Below, in pieces: positions 1 through 9,065 of a stretch of 64,000 bases of DNA. Position numbers and translations under genes: made by a program. Location: positions 1 through 64,000 of the forward strand of contig JAFAVK010000123.1 in NCBI GenBank assembly GCA_019242475.1, written 5' to 3'. Within the stretch, counting starts at the first letter, position 1; each line of letters starts with the position of its first letter. A model generated the notes under the pieces. It was not told where the DNA came from, ran no database searches, and was given only the letters and a program-made list of their open reading frames with translations. Source of the stretch: Acidobacteriota bacterium (GTDB lineage: Bacteria; Acidobacteriota; Blastocatellia; Pyrinomonadales; Pyrinomonadaceae).

Positions 1-1649
1 GTGCCGGCCTGGAGCGAGCGTCTTGCGTCGTCGGCGACGGCCGGCTCCCCTCCCATGACGCGCGTACCGGGCTGGCGACCTTTCACCGCCAGTGCGGTCC
101 CGGACAGCAGCCCGCCGCCGCCGACGGGGCAGAGGACCAGGTCGAGCGGGCCGGCCTGGTCGAGCAACTCCAGCGCGGCGGTGCCCTGGCCGGCAATCAC
201 GTCCCAGTCATTGAACGGATGGACCAGCGCGAGGCCGTGGCGCGCGATCTCGGCGGCGACGAAGCCGATGCGGCGGACGTTGGTGTCGCGGTCCTCCTTC
301 GAGAAGCCCAGGCCCTTCGAGAGGTGCGTGCGTACCACGTCGCCGTCGAGCAAGGTCACCTGCCGCCCGTGCTCAAGCAGCTTGACGGCGAGGATTTCGG
401 CCGTCGTGGATTTGCCCGCGCCGCTCAGCCCCGTGAACCAGACGCAGAAGCCCTGCCGGTGCCGCGGCGGGTGCGCCCACGCGAGAATCGAGGCGACCTC
501 GGGTCGCGTGAACCAGCGTGGGAGGCTCCGGCCACGCTGTAGAAACTCCTCGCGCACCTGCGTGCCGGAGATCGAGGCGGTGCGCGTCGGCGGCGCCACG
601 CGCGCGGCCTCCTCGTAGCGGTCTTCGTCGGGGAGGTAGACCATCTCGGAGAAGGGAAGCGGCTTGACGCCCAACTCATCCGAGTGGCGCGCGACCAGCT
701 CCTGCGCGTCCGAAGGGCCGTAGAAGGGGCGCCCCTTCGAGTCGAGGCCGGGGCTCGCGTGGTCGCGCCCGACGATGAGGTGGTTGGCGCCGTAGTTGCG
801 CCGGATGAGGGCGTGCCAGAGCGCCTCGCGCGGCCCGGCCATCCGCATCGCGAGCGGGAGCAGTGCGAGCAGCGTCGCCGAAGGGTCGTAGTAACGCTCG
901 GCCAGAACCTTGTAGGAGCGCACGCGCGTGTAATGGTCGATGTCGCCCGGCTTGGTGAGTCCGACCGCGGGGTGCAGCAGCAGCGTGCCGCCCACGGCGC
1001 GCGCGGCGCGTGCGGTCAACTCCTCGTGCGCGCGGTGCAAGGGGTTGCGCGTCTGGAAGGCGACGACGTTCGCGCGCCCGAGTTCGGCCAGCGCCGCGCG
1101 CGTCTGCGCCGGGCTCAGACGCAGCGCGCGGAAGTCGTAATGGAGCGGCAGGGCGAGCGCGCGGAGCGGGCCGCTCACGTAGAACTCCCCCCAGGAGTTC
1201 ATCTCGGCGACCGTCGGGTGGCGCGGGTCGTCCGTCCCGTAGGCCAGCCGCGCCTCGCGCGCGCGATCCCACTCGTATATCTCCTCGACGCGCATGACGG
1301 CGAGCGGGTTGTTGTACGTGTCCGCCAGCACCACCTCGGCGTCGAGCCTGAGCCCCGCGTCGCGGCCGACCGCGAGCGTGACGGGCAGCGGGAAGAGCGC
1401 GCCCGAAGCCAAACGCATCTCTTCGAGCACGCGCTCGTAATCGGCGCGCGCCATGAAACGGTCGAGCGGCGAGAAGGCCCCGTTGGCAAGCAGCTCGAAG
1501 TCACAAAGATTGCGCGGCGTGAGCCGCACCCGCGGCAGACCCGACGCGCGCGCGCGCAACTCCTCAAGCTCTTCGCCCGCGGCAAGCAGCCCGACCAGCC
1601 CGCCGCCGTAAGGAGGGACGAGCGGCCCCTCTGTCTCCGACACACTCAT
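1..1649 (-). CDS. Sulfate adenylyltransferase/APS kinase running in frame into a threonine-dehydratase-like segment; partial at window edge
   Basis: The ATG at 1649 opens a frame that stays open to base 1 (549 codons, no stop). Residues 1 to about 395 read as ATP sulfurylase: QTRNPLHRAH at 199-208 and a later GRDHASPG match the two nucleotide/sulfate-binding motifs. An APS kinase domain follows, with P-loop GLSGAGKS at 407-414 and the DGD and GFSKEDRDTNVRRIGF motifs. After about residue 470 (bases about 225-240) the kinase stops mid-domain. The frame continues as a fold-type II PLP enzyme resembling threonine dehydratase or serine racemase: VHPFNDWDVIAGQGT, then CPVGGGGLLSG, the glycine loop that binds PLP phosphate. 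The last part of the kinase is missing, as is the PLP-enzyme N-terminus with its Schiff-base lysine. Neither half beyond the join can be complete, so this is a deletion fusion or an assembly chimera. Confidence 0.85.
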   Translation of the reverse strand, partial: MSVSETEGPLVPPYGGGLVGLLAAGEELEELRARASGLPRVRLTPRNLCDFELLANGAFSPLDRFMARADYERVLEEMRLASGALFPLPVTLAVGRDAGLRLDAEVVLADTYNNPLAVMRVEEIYEWDRAREARLAYGTDDPRHPTVAEMNSWGEFYVSGPLRALALPLHYDFRALRLSPAQTRAALAELGRANVVAFQTRNPLHRAHEELTARAARAVGGTLLLHPAVGLTKPGDIDHYTRVRSYKVLAERYYDPSATLLALLPLAMRMAGPREALWHALIRRNYGANHLIVGRDHASPGLDSKGRPFYGPSDAQELVARHSDELGVKPLPFSEMVYLPDEDRYEEAARVAPPTRTASISGTQVREEFLQRGRSLPRWFTRPEVASILAWAHPPRHRQGFCVWFTGLSGAGKSTTAEILAVKLLEHGRQVTLLDGDVVRTHLSKGLGFSKEDRDTNVRRIGFVAAEIARHGLALVHPFNDWDVIAGQGTAALELLDQAGPLDLVLCPVGGGGLLSGTALAVKGRQPGTRVMGGEPAVADDARRSLQAG

Positions 1650-1833
1650 ACTTCGCTTACACCCTCTTGCATTTCGCGCCCCGGCGCGCAGGCGAAGAGC
1701 ACGCGTATTGGAATCGGCTTATTGCCGGTAGTATAACAGACACGGCCGAAGGCACCGGCGAAGTCGGATAACGGATATAACGCCACGACCGTAATGCGAT
1801 CCCGACAGTCAGCCGGTTGACGGCAGGAGGGGT
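1650..1833. other. Divergent intergenic region with a 27-bp repeat copy
   Basis: This gap separates the minus-strand sat-like gene from the plus-strand gene at 1834. It holds copy A of a repeat at 1755-1781 (CCGGCGAAGTCGGATAAC and beyond), matched by copy B at 17866-17892. No further gene is visible. Confidence 0.4.
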
Positions 1834-2169
1834 ATGGAAGCGCCGACGGGGACATGGGGCGGGGAGCACATCGGGCTCGAAGTCACGGAGGATGGCGGGC
1901 GGGTCGAGTACGACTGCGCCCACGGCACCATCGACCGGAGGATAATCACCGACGCCGAGGGGGGCTTCGAGCTGCGCGGCACGCACGTGCGCGAGCGCGG
2001 CGGCCCCGTCCGCAAGGGCGTGCCCGAGGACAGCCACCCCGCCGTCTACAAGGGGCGAATCAAGGGCGACACGATGACCCTCACGGTCGAGGAGAGCGAC
2101 ACGGGGCAGTCGGTGGGCACGTTCACGCTGAAGCTCGGCCGGGAGCCTCACGTCGTGAAGTGCAGGTAG
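1834..2169 (+). CDS. Small conserved-looking protein of unknown function
   Basis: This 111-residue protein has no signal peptide or membrane segment. The ATG at 1834 is the only start after the in-frame stop at 1792-1794. AGGAGG at 1825-1830 precedes it, only 3 bases away, which is unusually close. The protein is beta-rich and polar, with several Gly-Gly turns and an ending that alternates hydrophobic residues (TMTLTVEESD, GTFTLKLG), suggesting a small beta-sandwich or lipocalin-like fold. It faces the minus-strand gene at 2272 across a hairpin terminator and is not in an operon. I do not recognise the family and assign no function. The coding call rests on length, the ribosome binding site and normal codon use. 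Confidence 0.7.
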   Translation: MEAPTGTWGGEHIGLEVTEDGGRVEYDCAHGTIDRRIITDAEGGFELRGTHVRERGGPVRKGVPEDSHPAVYKGRIKGDTMTLTVEESDTGQSVGTFTLKLGREPHVVKCR

Positions 2170-2210
2170 TCGGCGGGCTCGTGACACGCGCGCACACCGC
2201 GCGAACGTCG

Positions 2211-2245
2211 GAAGGGCCGCACGGCGTTGACCGTGCGGCCCTTCC
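2211..2245. terminator. Hairpin between convergent genes
   Basis: GAAGGGCCGCACGG at 2211-2224 pairs with its complement at about 2231-2244 around a 6-base loop. The plus strand then reads CTTT. It lies between the stops of the genes ending at 2169 (+) and 2272 (-), so it probably serves both. The T tract is weak. Confidence 0.65.
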
Positions 2246-2271
2246 CTTTGGACGTTGTTTCCCCGACGACC

Positions 2272-4515
2272 TTACTGACAGGTCGGGAGTCTGAAGGAGG
2301 CGATGCGGGTGCTCCAGTTGAACGTGCCGTTCGCCTTCAGGTACTCGGTCGTGTACCAGAAGGTGCAGTCGTCAACGGGGTCAACCGTGATCGCGCTGTA
2401 GTCGCCCCAGCGACTGAGCGTGGCCGTCTGCGAGCCGCCGCCCGCGATGATGCTCGACTCGGCGCCGAGCGTGCCCGCGGCGTCGCCCGGCGCGCGCGTC
2501 GCGAACCGAATCCCGGGCGAGAGCGACGTGCCCGAGACGCTGTAGCCGACCGCGATGTTGCCCACCTTGTCCATCGCAATCGAACCCATCCAGCGACTGT
2601 TCGAGTCAATGGCGTACGTCCCCTGCTGGAAGAGGCTCGGCGTGTTGCTCGTGATCCGCAGCTCGTACCAGCGGACGCCCGAGAGCGGGCCGGTGCCGGG
2701 GTTGACCGAGTGGTTCAAGACCATCGCCTCGTGCCCGTCCGCGAAGTGCCGGTAGGCGAGGCGGTACATCAGTCGATCCGCGAGCGAGTCGAGCTTCTGC
2801 GTCGTGCCGCCCTGCGGGATGCAGGTGCCGCCGGCGCAGGCCGTGCTGAAGGCGGCGACCGAGATGGTGCTCGGCCCGGTCAAAGTGGAGCTGGCCGGCG
2901 TCACCCAGTCCGTGTGCATCTTCCAGACGTTGAGCGAGTTCGAGCCGAAGTTGGCGAAGTACTCGGGCGCGCCCGCGGGCGGCGCGATGTTCCCGTCGAG
3001 GTCGGCGGGCAGGACGCCGCCGAAGGCGGAACTCAACTGGAAGCACTGCTCGGTGGCGGCTTGGCCCGCGACCATCTTCGCGCGGTCGTAGGCGCAGAGG
3101 CGCGCGCCGGTGAACGTGTTACCCGAGAACATGTTGTAGGTCGCGTAGTAGCCGTCGGCCCAGACGCCGAACTTCGGGTAGTCGTTGAAGTTCGGCTCCT
3201 TGAAGGCGTAGACGTTGTAAGCGCCGGTCGCGTCCGAGGTCTGCGAGACGGCGATGCACTCGTAGTAGCCCTTGGTCGCGCCGTTGGTGACGGCGAACTG
3301 CGTCATCACCCAGCGGTTGTTCGCCTTGTCGTACTGCACGACGGGGTCGCCGTCGTTATCGACCGCGCACTGGTGCGTCGCGCCGAGCGCCGTGAACAAC
3401 TGGTTGCCGTTGGTCGGCCCCGCCAGCTTCGCGCCCGTCGTCTTGCTGTAGACGGCGAAAGCCTCGTTGACCCACTGCACGTACTGCGTGGCGCCGATGG
3501 CGCCGTTCGTGTCGGGCGGCGCGGCGTTCGGCGTGTAGCCGCCGCCGTTGCCGAGGCCGTCGAAGTTGAGGAGGGCCGAGGGCGTCGGGGTCGGCGTCGC
3601 GGTGGGCGTCGGGGTCGGGCTCGGCGTCGGCGTGGGCGTCGGCGTCGGCGAGCCCGTGTCGGCGTTGAGCTGGAAGTCGTCCACGACGAAGGAGGTCTGG
3701 AGCGAAGCGTCCTCCGTGCCCGTCAGGTAGACGCGGATGGTCTGCCCCTGGAAGGAGGAGAGGTTGAATGACTTCTGTGAGTACCCGGCCGCCTTGTTCA
3801 GGTTCGAGTAGGTGGCGAGCGTCGAGAGCACCACGTTCGACGAGTTGCGAACCTGCACCGTCAGCGTGTCGAAGGCCGTCGTCGTGGTCGTCTCGGCCGT
3901 GTCGATGTGGAGCCAGAAGGTGAGCGTGGCGGTCGCGCCCGAGGGGATCGCGACCTGCTGGTAGAGCGTGTCCGTGTGCGTGGTGCCGTAGCCGTTAAGC
4001 CAAGCCTTCCACGCGCCGCCGTGCGGGGGCTCGCTCGCGGAGCTGTCGATGACGCCGGCCGTCGGCACCCACGGGGCGGGGCTGGCCGAGCCGTTCTCGA
4101 AGCCGGGGTTGCCGAGCAGTTGCGTGGGGACGTTGGGAGAAGGCGCGGCGGGCGCGGGGGCCGCGTCCGAGGCCGGGGCCATGAGGGGCTGCATCGACGT
4201 GTCCGAGACGGCCGACTGGACGACGGGGTCGATGGTGTAACCGGCGCTCTTCAGCCCGTCGGGGTCGAACCGCGGCTCGTACTCCTTGTCGGGCGTAAGG
4301 TGCTTGCCCTTGTCCTTACCCTTCCCCATGTTCTTGACGTGGCCGGAGACGGCGCGCTCGCCGAACTGAACCTCCACCCCGCCCTGCACCTGCGCGGGCG
4401 CGCCCTGCTGTTGCGCGGCCTCCTGCGGTGAAGACTTCTTACCACTGACGCGCGCGGGCAGTAAGGCTGCCGCGCAGAGCACAGTGACCATAAACAACGC
4501 GAAGACTTTCTTCAT
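2272..4515 (-). CDS. Large secreted protein with jelly-roll domain and Pro-Thr linker
   Basis: This 747-residue protein begins with a Sec signal peptide (basic MKK, then a hydrophobic stretch to about residue 24). Residues about 25-130 are low complexity. Residues about 130-290 resemble a carbohydrate-binding or jelly-roll module: it opens with NPGFENG, has a PW after it and ends VVDDFQLN, a layout seen in accessory domains of secreted proteases and glycosidases. A linker of alternating Pro and Thr (about 293-318) joins it to a C-terminal region of about 420 residues containing LNFDGLGNGGGYTPNAAPPDTNGAIG and several Trp/Tyr-rich strands, probably a beta-propeller. No protease or glycosidase active-site motif was recognised. 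The likely site is extracellular or the outer surface. It stands alone between two convergent or divergent neighbours. Confidence 0.8.
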   Translation of the reverse strand: MKKVFALFMVTVLCAAALLPARVSGKKSSPQEAAQQQGAPAQVQGGVEVQFGERAVSGHVKNMGKGKDKGKHLTPDKEYEPRFDPDGLKSAGYTIDPVVQSAVSDTSMQPLMAPASDAAPAPAAPSPNVPTQLLGNPGFENGSASPAPWVPTAGVIDSSASEPPHGGAWKAWLNGYGTTHTDTLYQQVAIPSGATATLTFWLHIDTAETTTTTAFDTLTVQVRNSSNVVLSTLATYSNLNKAAGYSQKSFNLSSFQGQTIRVYLTGTEDASLQTSFVVDDFQLNADTGSPTPTPTPTPSPTPTPTATPTPTPSALLNFDGLGNGGGYTPNAAPPDTNGAIGATQYVQWVNEAFAVYSKTTGAKLAGPTNGNQLFTALGATHQCAVDNDGDPVVQYDKANNRWVMTQFAVTNGATKGYYECIAVSQTSDATGAYNVYAFKEPNFNDYPKFGVWADGYYATYNMFSGNTFTGARLCAYDRAKMVAGQAATEQCFQLSSAFGGVLPADLDGNIAPPAGAPEYFANFGSNSLNVWKMHTDWVTPASSTLTGPSTISVAAFSTACAGGTCIPQGGTTQKLDSLADRLMYRLAYRHFADGHEAMVLNHSVNPGTGPLSGVRWYELRITSNTPSLFQQGTYAIDSNSRWMGSIAMDKVGNIAVGYSVSGTSLSPGIRFATRAPGDAAGTLGAESSIIAGGGSQTATLSRWGDYSAITVDPVDDCTFWYTTEYLKANGTFNWSTRIASFRLPTCQ

Positions 4516-5005
4516 TTCCCCTCCAGAGATGTGCGGTCGTGGGTTAGGGAGGCGTGCCGAGAGGGGCAGCCTTCCGGTGTAGCGTTGGGGCGTCGCCGGT
4601 AAACTACTATCTGAACTAGTAACAGGAAGGGAGGCAGGGCGCAGCGTGTCTGACGCCGGTGTTGTTCAAACGCTTCCTGTTACAAGGGCGCCGGCCGTCC
4701 GGCAAGGGCGCGGCGTGTGGGCGCACGCTGCACCTTAGATCATCGGGGAGCAGAGTGTAGCTTAAGTGAGGAAAAAGTAAAAGTCGCGACGCGCGGGGCG
4801 CGCCGACGCCCGCACCGCGCGCCCGCGTCCGACCAGGACACTCGGCAGCACCGACCGGAGCGGGCGGGGGCGACTGACGGTGATAGGATTTAGCTCTCAA
4901 CAACTTGTTTGAAGGCGATTACACCCTTCCCGCACCTTTACGTAATGCCGTTGTTAATGTTGAGGGCTACCGTGACAGGACAGGGAACTTAAGCTTCTGG
5001 CGGGG
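4516..5005. other. Intergenic region, divergent promoters presumed
   Basis: This 490-base gap separates the secreted protein (-) and the MFS gene (+). It contains an 11-bp inverted repeat, GTAACAGGAAG at 4619-4629 and CTTCCTGTTAC at 4673-4683, separated by 43 bases. It could be an operator pair or an RNA stem. No gene or RNA is recognised. Confidence 0.4.
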
Positions 5006-6382
5006 GTGGGTCGTACCCGGGTGAGGATGGAAGTGGGAGGGCATTCGAAGGAGGGCGACGCCGGGCGGGCCAAGTCCGGCGTCGCCTTCATGCTGCGGGC
5101 TTTAGGCCACAGGAACTACAGGCTCTTCTTCAGCGGCCAGAGCGTCTCGCTGGTCGGCACCTGGATGACGCGCATCGCCACGAGCTGGCTGGTCTACCGC
5201 CTGACCGGCTCGGCCCTGTTGCTGGGCGTCGTCGGCTTCGCGGGTCAGATACCTTCGTTCCTGCTCGCGCCGTTCGCGGGCGTCCTCGTGGATCGCTGGA
5301 ACCGGCACCGCCTGCTCGTCGTCACGCAAGTCCTGTCGCTCGTCCAGTCGCTCGCGCTCGCGCTCCTCGCGCTCGGCGGCCGCATCAACATCCACCACGT
5401 CATCTGGCTCAGCGTCTTCCAGGGGCTCATCAACGCCTTCGACATGCCCGCGCGCCAGGCGTTCGTCGTCGAGATGGTCGAGCGCAGGGAGGATTTGCCG
5501 AACGCCATCGCGCTCAACTCCTCGATGGTCAACGCGAGCCGCCTGCTCGGCCCCTCCATCGGCGGGGTCGTCATCGCGGCGGTCGGCGAGGGCTGGTGCT
5601 TCCTGATCGACGCCGTCAGCTACGTCGCCGTCATCGCCTCGCTGCTCCTGATGCGGGTCACGCCGCGCGAGACGAAGGCGGCGCGCGGGGCGAACGTGCT
5701 CGGGCAGCTGCGCGAGGGCTTCGCCTACGCCGCACGGTTCGCGCCGATCCGCAAGGTGCTCGTGCTGCTGGCGCTCGTCAGCCTCGTGGGGATGCCGTAC
5801 ACGGTTCTGATGCCCGTCTTCGCCGACGAGATTTTGCGCGGCGGGCCGAACACGCTCGGACTGCTGATGGCCGCCTCGGGCGTGGGCGCGCTCGCGGGGG
5901 CGATGTTTTTGGCCGCGCGCAGGTCGGTGCTGGGCTTGGGCAAGTACATCCCACTGATGGCCGCCGCCTTCGGCGCGGGGCTCGTCGCCTTCTCCTTCTC
6001 GCGCGCGCTGTGGCTGTCGCTGCCGCTGATGGTTTTGACCGGGCTCGGCTTCATGGTGCAGATGGCGGCGAGCAACACGCTGTTGCAGGCCATCGTGGAC
6101 GAGGACAAGCGCGGGCGCGTGATGAGCTTCTACACGATGGCCTTCATGGGCACGGCGCCCTTCGGCAGCCTTTTGGCCGGGGCCGCGGCCGAGCGGGTCG
6201 GCGCGCCGCACACGCTCCTCTTCGGCGGCCTGGGCTGCGTCGCCGGCGCCGTCTGGTTCGCGCTCTCGCTGCCGGCGCTGCGGCGCGACGTGCGCCCGAT
6301 CTACGCACGCATCGGCATCCTCCCGGAGGTGGCCGCGGCCGTCCACACCACCGCGGAACTGGGTGTTCCCCCTGAGACCTGA
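5006..6382 (+). CDS. MFS transporter, EntS/MFS_3-like exporter
   Basis: This is an integral membrane protein of up to 458 residues with about 12 predicted helices. The N-terminus LRALGHRNYRLFFSGQ, followed by WMTRIATSWLVYRLTGS, is typical of the MFS_3 family (enterobactin exporter EntS and relatives). The A-motif-like loop DRWNRHR lies between helices 2 and 3, and NAIALNSSMVNASRLLGPSIGG is the conserved helix-5 region. Substrate is unknown; family members export siderophores or drugs by proton antiport in the inner membrane. The listed start is a GTG at 5006 with no good ribosome binding site. ATG codons at 5027 and 5090 are alternatives, and the last would begin right at the conserved region. 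The gene is monocistronic and precedes an ADOP permease in the same direction. Confidence 0.85.
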   Translation: MGRTRVRMEVGGHSKEGDAGRAKSGVAFMLRALGHRNYRLFFSGQSVSLVGTWMTRIATSWLVYRLTGSALLLGVVGFAGQIPSFLLAPFAGVLVDRWNRHRLLVVTQVLSLVQSLALALLALGGRINIHHVIWLSVFQGLINAFDMPARQAFVVEMVERREDLPNAIALNSSMVNASRLLGPSIGGVVIAAVGEGWCFLIDAVSYVAVIASLLLMRVTPRETKAARGANVLGQLREGFAYAARFAPIRKVLVLLALVSLVGMPYTVLMPVFADEILRGGPNTLGLLMAASGVGALAGAMFLAARRSVLGLGKYIPLMAAAFGAGLVAFSFSRALWLSLPLMVLTGLGFMVQMAASNTLLQAIVDEDKRGRVMSFYTMAFMGTAPFGSLLAGAAAERVGAPHTLLFGGLGCVAGAVWFALSLPALRRDVRPIYARIGILPEVAAAVHTTAELGVPPET

Positions 6383-6475
6383 TAACACCCCGGGCGCCGT
6401 CGGAGTGTGGGTCGTGGGTTATACTGGCGTCAGGTTTCGCCACACGAACGCCGACACCATTTAACAGAGGATGTT

Positions 6476-8971
6476 GTGGGGAATATTCTGCGCGATCTGC
6501 GGCTCGCCTTGCGCCTGTTGCTGAAGAGTCCCGCCTTCACGGCCATCACGCTGCTCGCCCTGGCGCTCGGCATCGGGGCCAACACGGTCATCTTCAGCGC
6601 CTTCGACGCAGTTCTGCTCCGCCCGCTGCCTTATGCAAATCCGGACGCGGTCGTAACCGTCTGGGACTCTTTCCCGCGGCAGGGGGTGAAGAAGATCGGC
6701 GTCACTTACGCCAACTTCGCCGACCTGAAGGCGCGCAGCCGCGTCTTCGACCCGGTTGCGCTCTACGTCGCCGGCTCGAACACGGCCTACAACATGACAG
6801 GGGCGGGCGGCCCCGAGCGCGTCCAGACGACGCGCGCCTCGGCCGACTTCTTCCGCGCGCTCGGCGTCGCGCCGCTCGTGGGGCGCGCGCTCACGCTTGA
6901 AGACGAGGAGCCGGGACGGAACCACGTCGTCGTCCTCAGCTACAACCTCTGGCGGCGCGACTTCGGCGGCGACGCGGGCGTGCTCGGCCGGAAGCTCCAG
7001 CTCAACGAGGAGGAGTACGCGGTCGTCGGCGTCATGCCAAAGGGCTTCGAGTTCCCCTCGGGCGCGGAGATGCCCGCGGGGCAGCAGTTCGCTTCGGCCA
7101 CGGAGCTGTGGATACCTCTGACCGTCCCCGACACACCCGCCGCGCGCAACGACCGCACCACGCACGCCTACAGGGCCGTCGCGCGACTCAAGCCGGGCGT
7201 CGGCGTAGAGCAGGCGCAGGCCGACACCGAATCGGTCGTCAAGAGCCTCGTCAACGAGCACGCGGACGAGAACGAGGGGCTCGGCGTGTCCGTGACGACG
7301 TTGCGCGAGAATCAGGTCGGCGAGTTCCGTCCGGCGATGCTCGCGCTGCTGTGCGCGGTCGGGTTCGTGCTTTTGATTGCGTGCGCGAACGTCGCCAACC
7401 TTCTGCTCGCGCGCGCCGCCGCGCGCCGCAGGGAGTTCGCCGTCCGCGCCGCACTCGGCGCGAGCCGCCGGAGGATTCTGCAACAACTGCTGACGGAGAG
7501 CGTGCTGCTTAGCTTGGCGGGCGGAGCGCTCGGACTCGTCCTGTCAATCGTCGCCATACGCCTCCTCGTCGCCTTCGCGCCCGCGAACATCCCGCACATC
7601 ACGGAGACCGGCGTAGACCTGCGCGTGCTCGGCTTCACCGCGGCGCTCTCGCTCCTGACGGGGCTTCTGTTCGGCTTAGCGCCGGCCGTTCACGCGTCGA
7701 GCCCGAACCTCTACGGCGCCGTGAAGGAGGGCGGGCGCGGCACTTCGGGCGGCGCGGGGCAGAGCCGCCTGCGCGGCGCGCTGGTGGTCTCGCAGGTGAT
7801 TTTGGTCTTCGTGCTTCTGACGGCGGCGGGGCTCATGCTCAAGGGCTTCAGGCGCCTCTCGGAAGTTGACCCGGGCTTCGACGCGGGCCACGTCATGACG
7901 GCACGGGTCACGCTCCCCGCCGCCTCGTACCCGCGGCCGAAGAAGCTGCTCTTCTACCAGCAGCTCCTGGCGAACCTCGGCCGCCAAACGGGAGTGCAGT
8001 CGGCGGCGGTCGTCAGAGACTTGCCCCTGAGCGGCACCGACCCGCGCATCGGCGCCACGGTCGAGGGGCGGCCTTTGGACGCGCAGGGCGGCGGCTACAC
8101 AGTCCGAGACAGAATCATCAGCCCGGACTATTTCAAGGTCATGGGCATCCCGCTCAAGCGGGGCCGCCCCTTCGACGAGCGCGACGGGACGGACGCGCCC
8201 GGCGCCGCCATCATCAACGAGAGCGCGGCGCGGCAGATGTTCCCCGGCGAAGACCCTCTCGGCAAAGTCCTCTCGACCGGCGGCCTCTACGCCCCGGACA
8301 AGTGCACGGTGGTCGGCGTGGTCGGCGACGTGAAGTTCGGCGGGCTTGAGAGCCAGGCCGACCCGGAGGTCTACACGCCTTACAACCAACAGCCCGACAA
8401 GTTCAACCAGCAGATGATCGGTAGCATGGCCTTGGTAGTCAGGACGAACGGCGACCCGGCGGGACTGGCTGGCACCTTGAGAGAGCAGACGGCCGCCGTC
8501 GATAAGAACGTGCCGGTCTCTTCGCTGCTCTCGATGGAAGAGGCGCTGTCTGACTCGCTCGCGCCGAAGCGGTTCAACCTCCTGCTGCTGGCCGGCTTCG
8601 CGTGCGTGGCGCTGGCACTTGCCGCGTTCGGCATCTACGGCGTGCTCTCCTACTGGGTGACGCAGCGCCGCCACGAGATCGGCATCCGCATGGCGCTCGG
8701 CGCGCGGGTCTCCGACATCACGCGGCTGGTCGTGCTCCAGGCGATGAAGTTCGTGCTGCTCGGGCTCTTGGTGGGCGTCGGCATCGCGCTCGGCCTCGCG
8801 CGTTTTCTTTCGGGCACGCTCCCCAACCTGCTCTTCGGGGTGAAGGCCGCAGACCCTTTGACGTATGCGTTCGTCGCGCTGCTGCTCGCCGCCGTGGCAC
8901 TCGCCGCCTGCGTCGTCCCGGCGCGCAGGGCCGTCCGCGTGGAACTCGTCGAAGCCTTACGCGGCGAGTGA
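6476..8971 (+). CDS. ADOP-type duplicated FtsX/MacB permease
   Basis: This is an 831-residue permease with the architecture of the acidobacterial duplicated orphan permeases. It has an N-terminal helix (residues about 18-42, LALALGIGANTVIFS), a periplasmic MacB-PCD domain to about 260, a three-helix FtsX block around 290-400 (VGFVLLIACANVANLLLARAAARRREFAVRAALGASR), a second MacB-PCD domain about 430-660 and a final FtsX block about 710-825 with RRHEIGIRMALGA. No ATPase is adjacent, which is usual for these orphan permeases. I chose the GTG at 6476, six bases after AGAGG; a longer frame begins with a GTG at 6407. Its real job is unknown; MacB relatives move lipids, peptides or antibiotics across the envelope. 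It is paralogous to the protein at 15374. Confidence 0.9.
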   Translation: MGNILRDLRLALRLLLKSPAFTAITLLALALGIGANTVIFSAFDAVLLRPLPYANPDAVVTVWDSFPRQGVKKIGVTYANFADLKARSRVFDPVALYVAGSNTAYNMTGAGGPERVQTTRASADFFRALGVAPLVGRALTLEDEEPGRNHVVVLSYNLWRRDFGGDAGVLGRKLQLNEEEYAVVGVMPKGFEFPSGAEMPAGQQFASATELWIPLTVPDTPAARNDRTTHAYRAVARLKPGVGVEQAQADTESVVKSLVNEHADENEGLGVSVTTLRENQVGEFRPAMLALLCAVGFVLLIACANVANLLLARAAARRREFAVRAALGASRRRILQQLLTESVLLSLAGGALGLVLSIVAIRLLVAFAPANIPHITETGVDLRVLGFTAALSLLTGLLFGLAPAVHASSPNLYGAVKEGGRGTSGGAGQSRLRGALVVSQVILVFVLLTAAGLMLKGFRRLSEVDPGFDAGHVMTARVTLPAASYPRPKKLLFYQQLLANLGRQTGVQSAAVVRDLPLSGTDPRIGATVEGRPLDAQGGGYTVRDRIISPDYFKVMGIPLKRGRPFDERDGTDAPGAAIINESAARQMFPGEDPLGKVLSTGGLYAPDKCTVVGVVGDVKFGGLESQADPEVYTPYNQQPDKFNQQMIGSMALVVRTNGDPAGLAGTLREQTAAVDKNVPVSSLLSMEEALSDSLAPKRFNLLLLAGFACVALALAAFGIYGVLSYWVTQRRHEIGIRMALGARVSDITRLVVLQAMKFVLLGLLVGVGIALGLARFLSGTLPNLLFGVKAADPLTYAFVALLLAAVALAACVVPARRAVRVELVEALRGE

Positions 8972-9008
8972 GCCGGCGGGTGCTTCAAGTCGGCGGCGGC
9001 TTTTGAAA

Positions 9009-9056
9009 AAGGAGGGCGGGCGGGCGCGTGTGATATCACACGCGCCCGCCCTCCTT
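9009..9056 (-). terminator. Strong hairpin terminator for the minus-strand gene
   Basis: The hairpin centres on the palindrome GTGTGATATCACAC. About 22 bases pair on each side, with a 4-base CGGG insertion in the left arm. On the minus strand the stem is followed by TTTTTC (complement of 9001-9010), so it is a good intrinsic terminator for the gene ending at 9066. It may also stop the permease transcript from the other side. Confidence 0.75.
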
Positions 9057-9065
9057 CGAGGGGAC

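Noticed and set aside
684..1736. A 350-codon plus-strand frame over the sat-like gene
   Set aside because: It lies opposite a frame with exact sulfurylase and APS kinase motifs, and has no recognisable domain.
2227..3771. A 514-codon plus-strand frame with repeated VGVGV-type residues
   Set aside because: It is the antisense reading of the Pro-Thr linker and neighbouring domains of the secreted protein on the minus strand.
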